DNA from: Eubacterium sp. An11
GTDB lineage: Bacteria > Bacillota > Clostridia > Lachnospirales > Lachnospiraceae
NCBI RefSeq assembly: GCF_002161065.1
Contig: NZ_NFLV01000002.1
Coordinates: 62,001-126,000 of the forward strand
DNA length: 64,000 bases
Direction: 5' to 3'
The position numbers were made by a program, and so were the translations under genes. This document shows, piece after piece, positions 23,086-31,265 of the stretch. Numbering within the stretch: position 1 is the first letter of the stretch; each line of letters opens with the position of its first letter. The notes under the pieces are model-generated. The model saw only the letters and a program-made list of their open reading frames with translations. It did not search any database and was not told the origin of the DNA.

Positions 23086-23352
23086 TCAATTACTCAAATC
23101 GACGCCTTCCATAACAGCTCTTGCCTCGAGCACTGCAATATAATCAGCCATTGCCCTAATCTGCATATTGTACGTGCTCCTCGGACATGTCGGTGCAAAA
23201 TTGAGTTTCCCTTCATCCCATCTGTCCAACATATTTTTCAGCTTTCCATAGCGGATTACTGTCTGACAGTATTCAGCCCTGAACCGTTCTTTGTAGTCCT
23301 CACTGTTCATCATTTCTACTGTGTCTTTAAGTTCCATTGGTCTTTTATCCAT
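23086..23352 (-). CDS. Small conserved phage protein (88 aa)
   Basis: This 88-residue protein has an all-helical look (MELKDTVEMMNSEDYKERFR; EYCQTVIRYGKLKNMLDRWD; STYNMQIRAMADYIAVLEAR). Proteins of this pattern are common in Firmicute siphophages. The function is unknown, possibly an early accessory. It sits in the head module beside Prp with GGGTATC-type spacing and a moderate AAGGAAGGG site. Confidence 0.65.
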   Translation of the reverse strand: MDKRPMELKDTVEMMNSEDYKERFRAEYCQTVIRYGKLKNMLDRWDEGKLNFAPTCPRSTYNMQIRAMADYIAVLEARAVMEGVDLSN

Positions 23353-23382
23353 ATTGATACCCTTCCTTTCAAAAAAATAATT

Positions 23383-23610
23383 TTATTGCATTTTGGAAAA
23401 TGATATTTTTTCTACTGATAACCGCTTGCCATCAAATGATATCGTGTCGCCGATTTTCGCAATCCGATCACCCACCTTCACCCCTTTCAATTTTTCCGCA
23501 CCATCAATTTGATGGTACACAAACTTTATGTTGGTATAATTAATGCGGGCAGCCAGCCACTTAGGAGCCAGCATGTCCGCATCTTCGGTTACGATATATA
23601 GTTGTTTCAT
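23383..23610 (-). CDS. Hypothetical phage protein (75 aa)
   Basis: This is a 75-residue protein from the ATG at 23610, with AAGGAATAGGCAC upstream. It begins MKQLYIVTEDADMLAPKWLA and ends with a beta hairpin that looks like a small regulatory fold (VKVGDRIAKIGDTISFDGKR). No family was recognised. Confidence 0.55.
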   Translation of the reverse strand: MKQLYIVTEDADMLAPKWLAARINYTNIKFVYHQIDGAEKLKGVKVGDRIAKIGDTISFDGKRLSVEKISFSKMQ

Positions 23611-23614
23611 GTGC

Positions 23615-23764
23615 CTATTCCTTAAAATAATGCTCAAACATTTGTTTTATCCTGAATACTGGGATAAGTTCCGCACCATTTGTATATTCTTCCTTTTTAT
23701 CCACAAAAGAATATTGTTCTAAAAATTCTTCGGGAGTTTCAGGGAAGCTCATCATATCTCCCAT
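23615..23764 (-). CDS. Small phage protein (49 aa)
   Basis: This is a 49-residue protein from the ATG at 23764, behind AAAGGCGGTGAATGAC. The sequence MMSFPETPEEFLEQYSFVDK and VFRIKQMFEHYFKE resembles short accessory proteins seen in other Firmicute phages. The function is unknown. A longer upstream start would read through a terminator hairpin and is unlikely. Confidence 0.6.
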   Translation of the reverse strand: MGDMMSFPETPEEFLEQYSFVDKKEEYTNGAELIPVFRIKQMFEHYFKE

Positions 23765-23801
23765 GTCATTCACCGCCTTTCTTAAAAATGGGTATAAAAA
23801 T

Positions 23802-23827
23802 ACCACCGGCCGTCTCCGACTGGTGGT
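23802..23827 (-). terminator. Rho-independent terminator
   Basis: On the minus strand ACCACC and GGTGGT close a long GC-rich stem, followed by ATTTTTATA. It lies just after the 23838 gene and would separate the MuF unit from the small downstream genes. Confidence 0.65.
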
Positions 23828-23837
23828 AGCTCTGTTA

Positions 23838-24062
23838 TTATGCAATTTTATTTACATCGAAATCTAAGCCCAATTCTTTGAGGTCTGCATCCCGAACGTC
23901 TAATTCGTTCTTTAAAATATCCAGCATCTCATAATATGCCAGGCGACGCCCCTGATTAAAAGCATCGCTTTTATCTTTTTCGCTTTCCTCCACAGCATCA
24001 TTGGCATTTTCAACCAATCTGGCAATGATATATTTTAAGGAATCTTCATTCAATTTACTCAT
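23838..24062 (-). CDS. Small protein after MuF, possible immunity protein
   Basis: This is a 74-residue acidic helical protein from the ATG at 24062 behind GAGGTGATTACG. It begins MSKLNEDSLKYIIARLVENA and ends LGLDFDVNKIA. It overlaps the end of the MuF gene by eight bases and is followed by a terminator. In MuF-type polymorphic toxins an immunity gene follows in this place. That role is inferred only from position. Confidence 0.55.
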   Translation of the reverse strand: MSKLNEDSLKYIIARLVENANDAVEESEKDKSDAFNQGRRLAYYEMLDILKNELDVRDADLKELGLDFDVNKIA

Positions 24063-25341
24063 CGTAATCACCTCGCTCTTTCAATTCGTCTATTCTGTCC
24101 TGAATAGATTGTTTAAAATTACGGATTTCCTTATTCCAATGGCGCTTTAATCCTTGCTGATATCTCTCGTCAAAACTATCCCAATCCGGATATATTTCAC
24201 TCGGATTATTTATCTTTGTCTCATGTTCTTCAATTCGCGCCTGATATTTTCTAATAGCCCTTTTCAAAGAACTGGAGCTTTGATTCTTAATATCTTTTTC
24301 CGCAAAAAATTGCAAATTCATCTCGTGTATGTTCCTTTTTTCTTTTATTATACCAGAGCCAGATTTCTTTGCAACAGAATTCTCTTTCTGGTTTTTCCAG
24401 TCAGCGAAGTTTAATTCACTGCCACTATCCAACCATTGATCAAATTCGTCATTGTTCCAATACGGAGCTGTTGTACAATGGCACCACGGGTGCATGGGCG
24501 GAGCATTTGTTCCTGGAACCATATTTTTTACTTTAAATATTTTTCCGTCCAACTTTTTGCATATATCGCAGGCACCCTGTGGATTGGTCGTCAAAAATTT
24601 ATATTCTGTATTTCCATTCCTTTCATATACTTGTCTCGCCGCATCCGTCTGAACACGCCGCAGTTCTGTTGTCATGAGCCGCTCTGCATTGCTCTGGCTG
24701 ACCCCGAAACGCTTCTGGATATGCGTGGCCAACTTCGTAGAACTTTGCCCCCGGATCAGCCCGGTCTGCAGCAGACTGGACAATTCAGCTTTCAGCATAT
24801 CCTGATACATCCAGATACGGTCTGAAAATGTAGCATTGTGGAACGATGCATTTACAATAGCGTGCGCCGCTTTGGCGTTGTCCTGGACTGTCTTCCCCAG
24901 GATACCCGCCAGACGCTCAAATTCACCCGTAGCTCTATCTGTCAGCTTTTCATCGAAAAACTTCTGTAACTCATCAAATCCGGCAATCATCTCCAGGCCG
25001 ATGTTGGCCTTCAATAGCTCCAACCTGTTCGCCCGCATAGTCATATTGTAAAGTCGCATCTCCGCATTGGCTTCATCAGAGAAATCCTTCTCTTTGACGT
25101 ACTTTTTCGCCTTGCGGGCATACGCTTCAATATCCAACTTGGCTGCACGCTTCCGGGCCTCGGAAATTGTGATGCCTTCCTTGCTGGCATACTTCCCATA
25201 GAATCCATTGATTTCCTTATCCATTTCATCAATCATATTCTGAAAGATTTCATGAATGCGTTTCTGATATTCTTTCTCGTCCCGGATATTATGCTTCCTC
25301 TGTTCCGTCTCCCGGTTCTTCCAGTACGTCGCGCTGTCCAT
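24055..25341 (-). CDS. MuF-like minor head protein with C-terminal extension
   Basis: This is a 428-residue protein from the ATG at 25341 (GGAGGTGCGGCAGAGA upstream). The N-terminal region is helical (about 1-200). The Phage_Mu_F core (about 190-300) carries QSNAERLMTTELRRVQTDAA, NPQGACDICKKLDGKIFKVK and HPWCHCTTAPYW. After a linker an internal MNLQFFAEKD (about residue 344) repeats the phage's Prp-type motif. It is followed by a basic helical domain of about 75 residues (SLKRAIRKYQARIEEHETKI; GLKRHWNKEIRNFKQ). The last part resembles a polymorphic-toxin tip. It may be cut off by the protease, or it may start internally. Confidence 0.82.
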   Translation of the reverse strand: MDSATYWKNRETEQRKHNIRDEKEYQKRIHEIFQNMIDEMDKEINGFYGKYASKEGITISEARKRAAKLDIEAYARKAKKYVKEKDFSDEANAEMRLYNMTMRANRLELLKANIGLEMIAGFDELQKFFDEKLTDRATGEFERLAGILGKTVQDNAKAAHAIVNASFHNATFSDRIWMYQDMLKAELSSLLQTGLIRGQSSTKLATHIQKRFGVSQSNAERLMTTELRRVQTDAARQVYERNGNTEYKFLTTNPQGACDICKKLDGKIFKVKNMVPGTNAPPMHPWCHCTTAPYWNNDEFDQWLDSGSELNFADWKNQKENSVAKKSGSGIIKEKRNIHEMNLQFFAEKDIKNQSSSSLKRAIRKYQARIEEHETKINNPSEIYPDWDSFDERYQQGLKRHWNKEIRNFKQSIQDRIDELKERGDYDE

Positions 25342-26824
25342 TCTCTGCCGCACCTCCAAACATCTGGTTCATCACCGGATCCACCTCTTCTTCCTCTTTT
25401 TCTTTCTGGATCCGCTCCATCTCCGCCTGAATGTCTTCGATAAATGACGCCAGCCCCATCATGGTCTCCTGGCTGACCTCCATGCCGGCGTCCACCAGAG
25501 TTTTGAGTTCTTCCAGAACAGCTTTCGGAAGATTTGGCGTAAAGGTAATCGTGAGGTTTCCAAGGTCATCGTTGTCTGCCTCATTCACGAAGTTTTTAAT
25601 ATTCATGAGCAACCGGTACCGTCGCATGAGCCCTTTTTTAAATCCCCGCTGCCCGGTCTTTGCAATCTGCTGGAAGCCGAACAATTTATATTTCATCGCT
25701 TCCCCGGACTGCGTGCCGGCAAAGGCTTCATCTGTCAGATCTGGCACAAAGGAAATCTTATGGATATCCTTCTGCAGCCGGTCTTTATAGGCTTCGGCGC
25801 CGGTCACATCATACTGCTTGTACACATACTTGGCATCGGTCTGTTCTCTGCTTCCATCCGGATTGATTCCAGAAGCCAATAACAGCAGGTTTGCCTTTTT
25901 CATCTCCGCCATATCCTTGACCGTATATTTTCGCAGGTTCAGGTCCCCGGTAATCACCAGCGTGGCCTCGTTAAGGTCCGTCATATAATTTGCCGTATCG
26001 GACTGCGCTGCATCATATAGGTCAATCAGCGGAATCACATCCTCATATCCGCCCATCCGGTACCGGTCCGGAGAATATTCCGTGACGGGCACTTCTCCCC
26101 ACTGGTGCTGTTCCCTGCCCTCTTCTTCCAGCTTCAGTGCCATAATCTGGCTTGTCTTGTATGTAATGACCTCTGTATCTGTATAAACAAAGACCTTTAC
26201 CCTCTCCTGTGTACCGATGCGGTAGCGTGGGTACCGGACAGCAAACAGCGGCGTCCGCTCCACATCCGTCCCATAACAGACAAATGTCTCGAATACATTG
26301 CTGATCACAGAACGATCCTCGTCTTTTTCGTTCCGATATTGCAGCTCATAGGCCCGGCCGTATTTTTTCATATCCCGCCAGAGTTCACTGTCCAGCGCCT
26401 CAATGTCATTGATTCGGTCGTACTCCGCAATGATTTCATTCACCTGGTCAATATCACTAACCTTCTTGATCGGGACGCCGGTGTTATATCCAACATCAAA
26501 TACATTGATGATTTTCGCAAAATTATGGGCCGCCCGATGGTCTGCCCGTTCTTTTTCTATCCGCCGGCAGTCATCATTATAGATGCCGTCATTTCTGGCT
26601 TTCATGTAATCGTCCAGCGCCGCCAGCCTCGGGCACTGGGTCTGGTAATGATCCAATATCATCTCCCGGAGCTTGCCCAAATCTCCCAGTATTTCTTCCG
26701 CGCTGTCCGCCCGGTAGGAATAGTTGGTCTCCGGGCCGTAAAGCTGTTGGAAGCTCTTATGCACGTTATACGGTCCATCTATGCCGTGTTCAAATTCATT
26801 TGCTTTTAATATCTCATCCGCCAT
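25289..26824 (-). CDS. Portal protein (SPP1 gp6-like)
   Basis: This is a 511-residue portal. The family pattern is visible: YDDCRRIEKERADHRAAHNF, VFDVGYNTGVPIKKVSDID, RYPRYRIGTQERVKVFVYTD, and FVPDLTDEAFAGTQSGEAMK. An acidic C-terminal tail follows. It forms the dodecameric DNA channel at the head vertex. It lies between terminase and MuF, and its 3' end overlaps the MuF start. Confidence 0.92.
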   Translation of the reverse strand: MADEILKANEFEHGIDGPYNVHKSFQQLYGPETNYSYRADSAEEILGDLGKLREMILDHYQTQCPRLAALDDYMKARNDGIYNDDCRRIEKERADHRAAHNFAKIINVFDVGYNTGVPIKKVSDIDQVNEIIAEYDRINDIEALDSELWRDMKKYGRAYELQYRNEKDEDRSVISNVFETFVCYGTDVERTPLFAVRYPRYRIGTQERVKVFVYTDTEVITYKTSQIMALKLEEEGREQHQWGEVPVTEYSPDRYRMGGYEDVIPLIDLYDAAQSDTANYMTDLNEATLVITGDLNLRKYTVKDMAEMKKANLLLLASGINPDGSREQTDAKYVYKQYDVTGAEAYKDRLQKDIHKISFVPDLTDEAFAGTQSGEAMKYKLFGFQQIAKTGQRGFKKGLMRRYRLLMNIKNFVNEADNDDLGNLTITFTPNLPKAVLEELKTLVDAGMEVSQETMMGLASFIEDIQAEMERIQKEKEEEEVDPVMNQMFGGAAENGQRDVLEEPGDGTEEA

Positions 26825-26826
26825 AG

Positions 26827-28080
26827 TTACAACATTCCTTTCAATCGTCTGGCCTGCTCCATCCGGCTCTGTCCAGGCTGCTCAATTTTGTTCACCGTCA
26901 TATCTGAATAAATGCCGTACCGGATTGCGCAGAGGACATCGTCATTCTCTTTCAGCGGTTCCCCGGTATTCTTCTTCCAGATGTATTTATAGATTTCATC
27001 CCGGAACCTCGGGCACTGCGAATACACAATGAAAAACTGCTTGTTTGTCATCAATGTTGCCACCGCTTCGATTCCGGATAACACCCTGTTATTTCCCAGG
27101 AAGGCATTGATCCCCGCCTCCTGGAAGGATGCCACGTGCTCCGGCCTGGCCGGATCGCAATAAAAAGGGATATTACCATACCGCCTGATAATATCCTTCG
27201 CTACAGTTATCCAGCTGTTTATATGTTTATGTTGCGCCGCATGTTCTTCAATAACGTAATAGCTGCCGGCTCTGATGCCAATCACTACGATGGCTCCCCA
27301 GTGTTCCCATCCCCAGTCCACGCCAGCCAGAACACGCTCAAATATAAGGTCCCTGGCCTGCTCCGGCGTGATTACATGCACGTTCTGGTCAAAATCCGGA
27401 TAGACAACGCCTTCCCCGGACACCCATAGCCCTTTAATTCCCCGGTCAGAGAACATTCCTTTCGGCGTGGTCTCTATAATGTTCTTCACATACCGCTCAT
27501 CCAGGAAAGCGTTATCCGTCAGCGTAAAATGAAAGCTCAAAATCCCTTCTGCTGAAGACTTGATATAATCTTTCAGGAGCCAATGCTCCGGATGGTCCGG
27601 GTTCGTGTCCGCAATGATCCGCGCTCCCGGACCGCTGCACCTGGCCTTAATCTCATCGAATACTTCCTGATTTGCCAGGGAAGCCTCATTGATGTATGCT
27701 CCGAATGCAGTCATGCCTCGGATCCGGCCAAGCCCACTGATATTCCCGTGGGAAGTCTGCACCACCTTCACTCCGAACATCGTGAAGTTGTTGAACCGGT
27801 CAAACTTGAACTCAAAGCCATACTTATTCGACAGCTCTGTGAGAATATTGTCCTGAATGTTCCCCATGGAATATCCGGCCAGGATGTACTGTGGTGTATC
27901 GATTCCCAGCTGATCCGCAATCCCGCGGACCCGAATCAGTTCCTGCAGAAAAATATCATTGTCCAGCTGCGTCTTCCCGGAACGCTTCGCCCCATGGTTG
28001 ATCAGCATGAACCAGTCTGTATTCCGACAGGCTTTCAAGATCTCGATCTGCTTCGGCGTGTAGATGCTATTCAGATTCAT
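26827..28080 (-). CDS. Terminase large subunit
   Basis: This is a 417-residue packaging motor of the Terminase_3 type. The ATG at 28080 follows GGGGGTGCG, and the upstream in-frame stretch overlaps TerS and is not used. Walker A is HGAKRSGKTQLDN, Walker B is likely AFGAYINEAS, and the nuclease acidic residues lie in AGVDWGWEHWGAIVV and later DVLCAIRYG. It cuts and pumps DNA through the portal. It overlaps the small subunit gene by 14 bases. Confidence 0.92.
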   Translation of the reverse strand: MNLNSIYTPKQIEILKACRNTDWFMLINHGAKRSGKTQLDNDIFLQELIRVRGIADQLGIDTPQYILAGYSMGNIQDNILTELSNKYGFEFKFDRFNNFTMFGVKVVQTSHGNISGLGRIRGMTAFGAYINEASLANQEVFDEIKARCSGPGARIIADTNPDHPEHWLLKDYIKSSAEGILSFHFTLTDNAFLDERYVKNIIETTPKGMFSDRGIKGLWVSGEGVVYPDFDQNVHVITPEQARDLIFERVLAGVDWGWEHWGAIVVIGIRAGSYYVIEEHAAQHKHINSWITVAKDIIRRYGNIPFYCDPARPEHVASFQEAGINAFLGNNRVLSGIEAVATLMTNKQFFIVYSQCPRFRDEIYKYIWKKNTGEPLKENDDVLCAIRYGIYSDMTVNKIEQPGQSRMEQARRLKGML

Positions 28081-28783
28081 CCAACGCACCCCCGATCGCG
28101 TCAAATAACTTCTGGACTTTATCCTCAATAGGATTCTGGTCGCTGCCCTTAATCTGTTCTGTCTTTGCACGCAGATGTTCAATCCGCGTCCTCTGCTCCT
28201 CGCTGGCCAAATCCCAGTTCCGATGCAGAAGCTCATCGTATTGCTTTATCAGAGACCGAAGCTCCGACTGTGCCCTGGCCTGCGCCTTCAGGAAGGTTGC
28301 CTGCTTGTCCCAGGCCTGCTGATAATTGTAGGTGTCCCCATTGTCAAAGGAGCCTGTGTGTTCCTCGGTTAAGTCCCTCTGATCCCGTACATACATGATC
28401 TGCTGCGCCCGGACAATGGCAGCATAAGCAATCTGGATATTTCCCCAGAGGATATCCAGCGGGTCTTGCTTGTCAATATCTTGTATAATAGAAAAGGTCT
28501 CTTCCGGAAGATACTTCGAGAAGAAACCATGTTTTTCTGCATTCTTATTCTTTTTTGGTGCGCCATGTCCGACAGCGTTCTTATTGCCTGGCTGACCGCC
28601 ACGATGTTTCGCAGCGTTGCGTTTTTTCTTTTGCAACGTTGCGTTGCCCCATTTATATCTGCTCTTCCAGCTTCGGACTGTCCCTTCCGAAACGGAAAGC
28701 TGCTTTGCAATATCAATTAATTTCATTCCCTGGTCGAACAGCTCCTTTGCCTCTTCGACGCGGGGATCTGGTGCTCTCGGCAA
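28067..28783 (-). CDS. Terminase small subunit
   Basis: This is a 238-residue protein with an N-terminal helix-turn-helix (MKLIDIAKQLSVSEGTVRSW) typical of PBSX-type TerS. A basic, Asn/Gly-rich linker follows (AAKHRGGQPGNKNAVGHGAP), then a long helical region. It recognises the packaging start site, which is often inside or near its own gene. It starts the packaging-head operon. Confidence 0.88.
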   Translation of the reverse strand: MPRAPDPRVEEAKELFDQGMKLIDIAKQLSVSEGTVRSWKSRYKWGNATLQKKKRNAAKHRGGQPGNKNAVGHGAPKKNKNAEKHGFFSKYLPEETFSIIQDIDKQDPLDILWGNIQIAYAAIVRAQQIMYVRDQRDLTEEHTGSFDNGDTYNYQQAWDKQATFLKAQARAQSELRSLIKQYDELLHRNWDLASEEQRTRIEHLRAKTEQIKGSDQNPIEDKVQKLFDAIGGALDESE

Positions 28784-28818
28784 GCCTCACCACCTCTCAA
28801 TCGTTTGTTTGGGGAAAG

Positions 28819-28846
28819 AAAAGCACCTCGGAGGATGCTTTTTTAT
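28819..28846 (-). terminator. Terminator of the 28849 cargo gene
   Basis: On the minus strand AAGCA-T-CC pairs with GGTGCTT around TCCGA, followed by TTCTTT. It starts two bases after the stop of the AT-rich gene and separates it from the terminase operon. Confidence 0.55.
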
Positions 28847-28848
28847 GA

Positions 28849-29781
28849 TTATTTATTTTCTTTTTTCATTTCAATTAATTTAATTAAATCATCTGATAAC
28901 TTTGGCATTTCTTCTTGTTCTGGAAACAAATCCTTTATTTCATCTGGGGCATCAATGGCCGAATAAATTTGTAATCCTTTATCCATCCAAAAACTAAGTT
29001 TTTCCAAACTTTTTCCAACCTTTCCCTTTTCTTCCCCATCCTTTAAAGCTCCTAATTCTCTTTCGAGATCTTCAACGCAATTCTGCACCACAACATTATT
29101 GGCCTTATCAAATGCTTCTGTAACTTGAATCATAACGTCATTCTGTAATTTCAATGATTGAAAAGCCTCTTCCTGTGCTTTTACTGTCAAGAAATGTGAT
29201 TTAATTTTAATTGCATAATCCACTATGCTACACAGATTTTTTATTAGAGTTATTCCTGCTGCCCCTATAACTAAAAAAGTAAGCCATGTTGACCCTACAT
29301 CAACAGAACTATATTTTATTTCTGCGTCTTTATTTTGAAGATATGGGCATTGTTTTATTACAAAATCTAAATCTTGCAAGCATTTAGAAAATTCACCAAT
29401 ATCATTGAACTGCGGAAGTTTTATATCAATCCCCATTACATTATTACTACTTTTAGAGGAATTTATTGATTCATATAAATTTACTATAGCCTTCATAGAA
29501 GTTAATAATTCTTTTCTTGCCGCTATATACTTATTTGCATTAGACGTTGTTATATCGAAACGATCTTGATCACGATACATAACTGGAATCGTTTCATAAA
29601 ACTTTCTTACCTCCTGCCTAAGGGGTTCAATTTTAGCTAGTTCATTTAAAATCGTAGCTTTGTTTTTCCATCCGGAAATGAACTTTATAGTGCTTCCATT
29701 GGCAATTCTGTTCTCGACTTCCATGTCAGCAACAGCTTGCAAATATTTTTTACACGCATAGTACATTCCATACAACCTCAT
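28849..29781 (-). CDS. AT-rich cargo gene, membrane-linked, unknown function
   Basis: This is a 310-residue protein from the ATG at 29781 (GGGAGG 11 bases upstream); a start at 29817 is also possible. It is mostly helical and charged with one clear hydrophobic segment (about residues 185-205; STWLTFLVIGAAGITLIKNL). Coiled-coil-like regions lie on either side (EAFQSLKLQNDVMIQVTEAF). The gene is clearly more AT-rich than its neighbours and has a terminator on each side. It therefore looks like a moron inserted between the late regulator and terminase. A host-fitness or phage-exclusion role is plausible but unproven. Confidence 0.65.
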   Translation of the reverse strand: MRLYGMYYACKKYLQAVADMEVENRIANGSTIKFISGWKNKATILNELAKIEPLRQEVRKFYETIPVMYRDQDRFDITTSNANKYIAARKELLTSMKAIVNLYESINSSKSSNNVMGIDIKLPQFNDIGEFSKCLQDLDFVIKQCPYLQNKDAEIKYSSVDVGSTWLTFLVIGAAGITLIKNLCSIVDYAIKIKSHFLTVKAQEEAFQSLKLQNDVMIQVTEAFDKANNVVVQNCVEDLERELGALKDGEEKGKVGKSLEKLSFWMDKGLQIYSAIDAPDEIKDLFPEQEEMPKLSDDLIKLIEMKKENK

Positions 29782-29874
29782 TATAGCGTTTTCCTCCCGT
29801 AAAACATTTTTCTCCATTTTACACCAAACACCTGTAAAATACTACAATATCCGATAAAAAATATTGCACGAACA

Positions 29875-29902
29875 AAACACCCCATATTTCTACAGGGTGT
29901 TT
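29875..29902 (-). terminator. Terminator after late regulator
   Basis: AAACACCC and GGGTGTTT pair around a 12-base loop, then TTTTGTT on the minus strand. It ends the early/regulatory transcript before the AT-rich cargo gene. Confidence 0.6.
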
Positions 29903-29979
29903 CAAAAAAAAATGTTTTAAGGGGAGGAATCTCAATGTCCCAGTATCTGGTAATCGTCCTCTGTGATTAAATCACGCTA

Positions 29980-30432
29980 TCATAATATCACGTTTTGGTG
30001 CTCAATTTGTGCTCCAATTTTTAATTCATTTAATATTGCATAGAATTTTCTTCGCGTACCATAGAAATCACTTCTACACATTGGAATCTTTCCTTGCTCT
30101 GCATCATATTCAATAAACTCATACGGCAGCCCTAGCGTGACTGATTTCAGTATGTACTTCCATATTCCCGGATTCGCCCGGACAGCAGCTTCTTCAATCA
30201 TGAGACAATCCCTCTTGTACTGCTCATTGTCGATCGCCTGCCGTTCCGTTGGCCTTCCGACACCGCCGCCGGCGGGAGCACCATCGTTTTGCACAGAAGA
30301 CAATCCATACCTTATCTTGTTCTTTTTCTCCTCATACTGAAGGCAAAACGCCTTGAGTTCCTGGTAACGATGTTTTGATATCCCGTAATCATCCCAGGTC
30401 ATGTCTCGCAATCTTTTTCCCAAAGGAATCAC
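29980..30432 (-). CDS. Probable late gene regulator (ArpU/RinA-like)
   Basis: This is a 150-residue protein in the place where Firmicute phages carry ArpU or RinA-type activators of late genes, upstream of terminase. It contains TWDDYGISKHRYQELKAFCL, DCLMIEEAAVRANPGIWKYI, and a C-terminal helix-turn-helix-like segment (IPMCRSDFYGTRRKFYAIL). The family assignment is by pattern and position. It likely turns on packaging and structural genes. Confidence 0.65.
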   Translation of the reverse strand: MIPLGKRLRDMTWDDYGISKHRYQELKAFCLQYEEKKNKIRYGLSSVQNDGAPAGGGVGRPTERQAIDNEQYKRDCLMIEEAAVRANPGIWKYILKSVTLGLPYEFIEYDAEQGKIPMCRSDFYGTRRKFYAILNELKIGAQIEHQNVIL

Positions 30433-30454
30433 TCTTCCTTTCCCTTTGTCATAT

Positions 30455-30646
30455 TTAATCTTTTTGGCTTAACTGTCGGCGTACATCAGCCAGCCCACAC
30501 AATGCTGTATTGCCGATCCGAACGTCATTCCAGCTGCAGCTCTCACAGTTCCTGCAGATGCAATCCCTATAGTCTTCAACCATCCGATCCGACACATGCA
30601 GCACTAATTCTACATGCGGCGCCGGGAATACCCTGATCTTTTTCAA
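30455..30646 (-). CDS. Small Cys-rich phage protein (63 aa)
   Basis: This is a 63-residue protein with four Cys in a C-x2-C-x2-C pattern and one later Cys (DYRDCICRNCESCSWNDVRI; ALCGL), suggesting metal binding. It overlaps the preceding gene by four bases. The function is unknown. Confidence 0.55.
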   Translation of the reverse strand: MKKIRVFPAPHVELVLHVSDRMVEDYRDCICRNCESCSWNDVRIGNTALCGLADVRRQLSQKD

Positions 30647-31263
30647 TCCCCTTCACCTCTGATTGTTTCATAAATCTTTTTCTTTGCATTGTACTGGACG
30701 GCTACAGGCATCCCACAATTGATGCAGTTTACGTCCAACATCTCATCGGTTATATTTGTCAGATACGCAGCATTCCTGCCGCACTCACAGTTCAGGAACA
30801 TCTGCGCCAGGTCATGCAGTTCCGTTTTCTTCCCACAGCTGTCACATTTATATTCTCTCAACTTGCGTCTGGAACAGAAAGCTCTACGTTTTCCACAATA
30901 CGGGCATTCCAGGTACAAGAATCCACCGTATCCACTATTCTTTTCTCCCGGAAGTATCTCTTCCTCACTCTCGTTACCGGAAGGAGTGAGATTATCAAAA
31001 ATCTTTTTTTTGTGAACCTCAGATGGTGATTGTATCTTCAATGCCTCATTCATCGCCGGCACGGACGTGCTTGCTTTATCCCCTACAGCAACTGCTTCAT
31101 TCACATCCGGCTCCAGCAGTATCTCCGGGAGATAGCAATCATCCTGCGGATTATCATCCCCCGCCAGGATATCTGACACAATCCTGTTAAATAACGCCTC
31201 ACATTTTTCTTCGTCCATTTTCAAACAAAACCGTCTGTCTTTTGTTGCAATAGTAAGTCCCAT
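30643..31263 (-). CDS. Zinc-ribbon phage protein
   Basis: This is a 206-residue protein from the ATG at 31263, behind AAGGGAGAATG. Several Cys pairs are seen in the second half: LECPYCGKRRAFC, YKCDSCGKK, FLNCECGR and VNCINCG. They make two probable zinc ribbons. The N-terminal half is acidic and likely disordered. It may bind nucleic acid during replication or transcription. It overlaps the SNF2 gene stop. Confidence 0.65.
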   Translation of the reverse strand: MGLTIATKDRRFCLKMDEEKCEALFNRIVSDILAGDDNPQDDCYLPEILLEPDVNEAVAVGDKASTSVPAMNEALKIQSPSEVHKKKIFDNLTPSGNESEEEILPGEKNSGYGGFLYLECPYCGKRRAFCSRRKLREYKCDSCGKKTELHDLAQMFLNCECGRNAAYLTNITDEMLDVNCINCGMPVAVQYNAKKKIYETIRGEGD

Positions 31264-31265
31264 GA

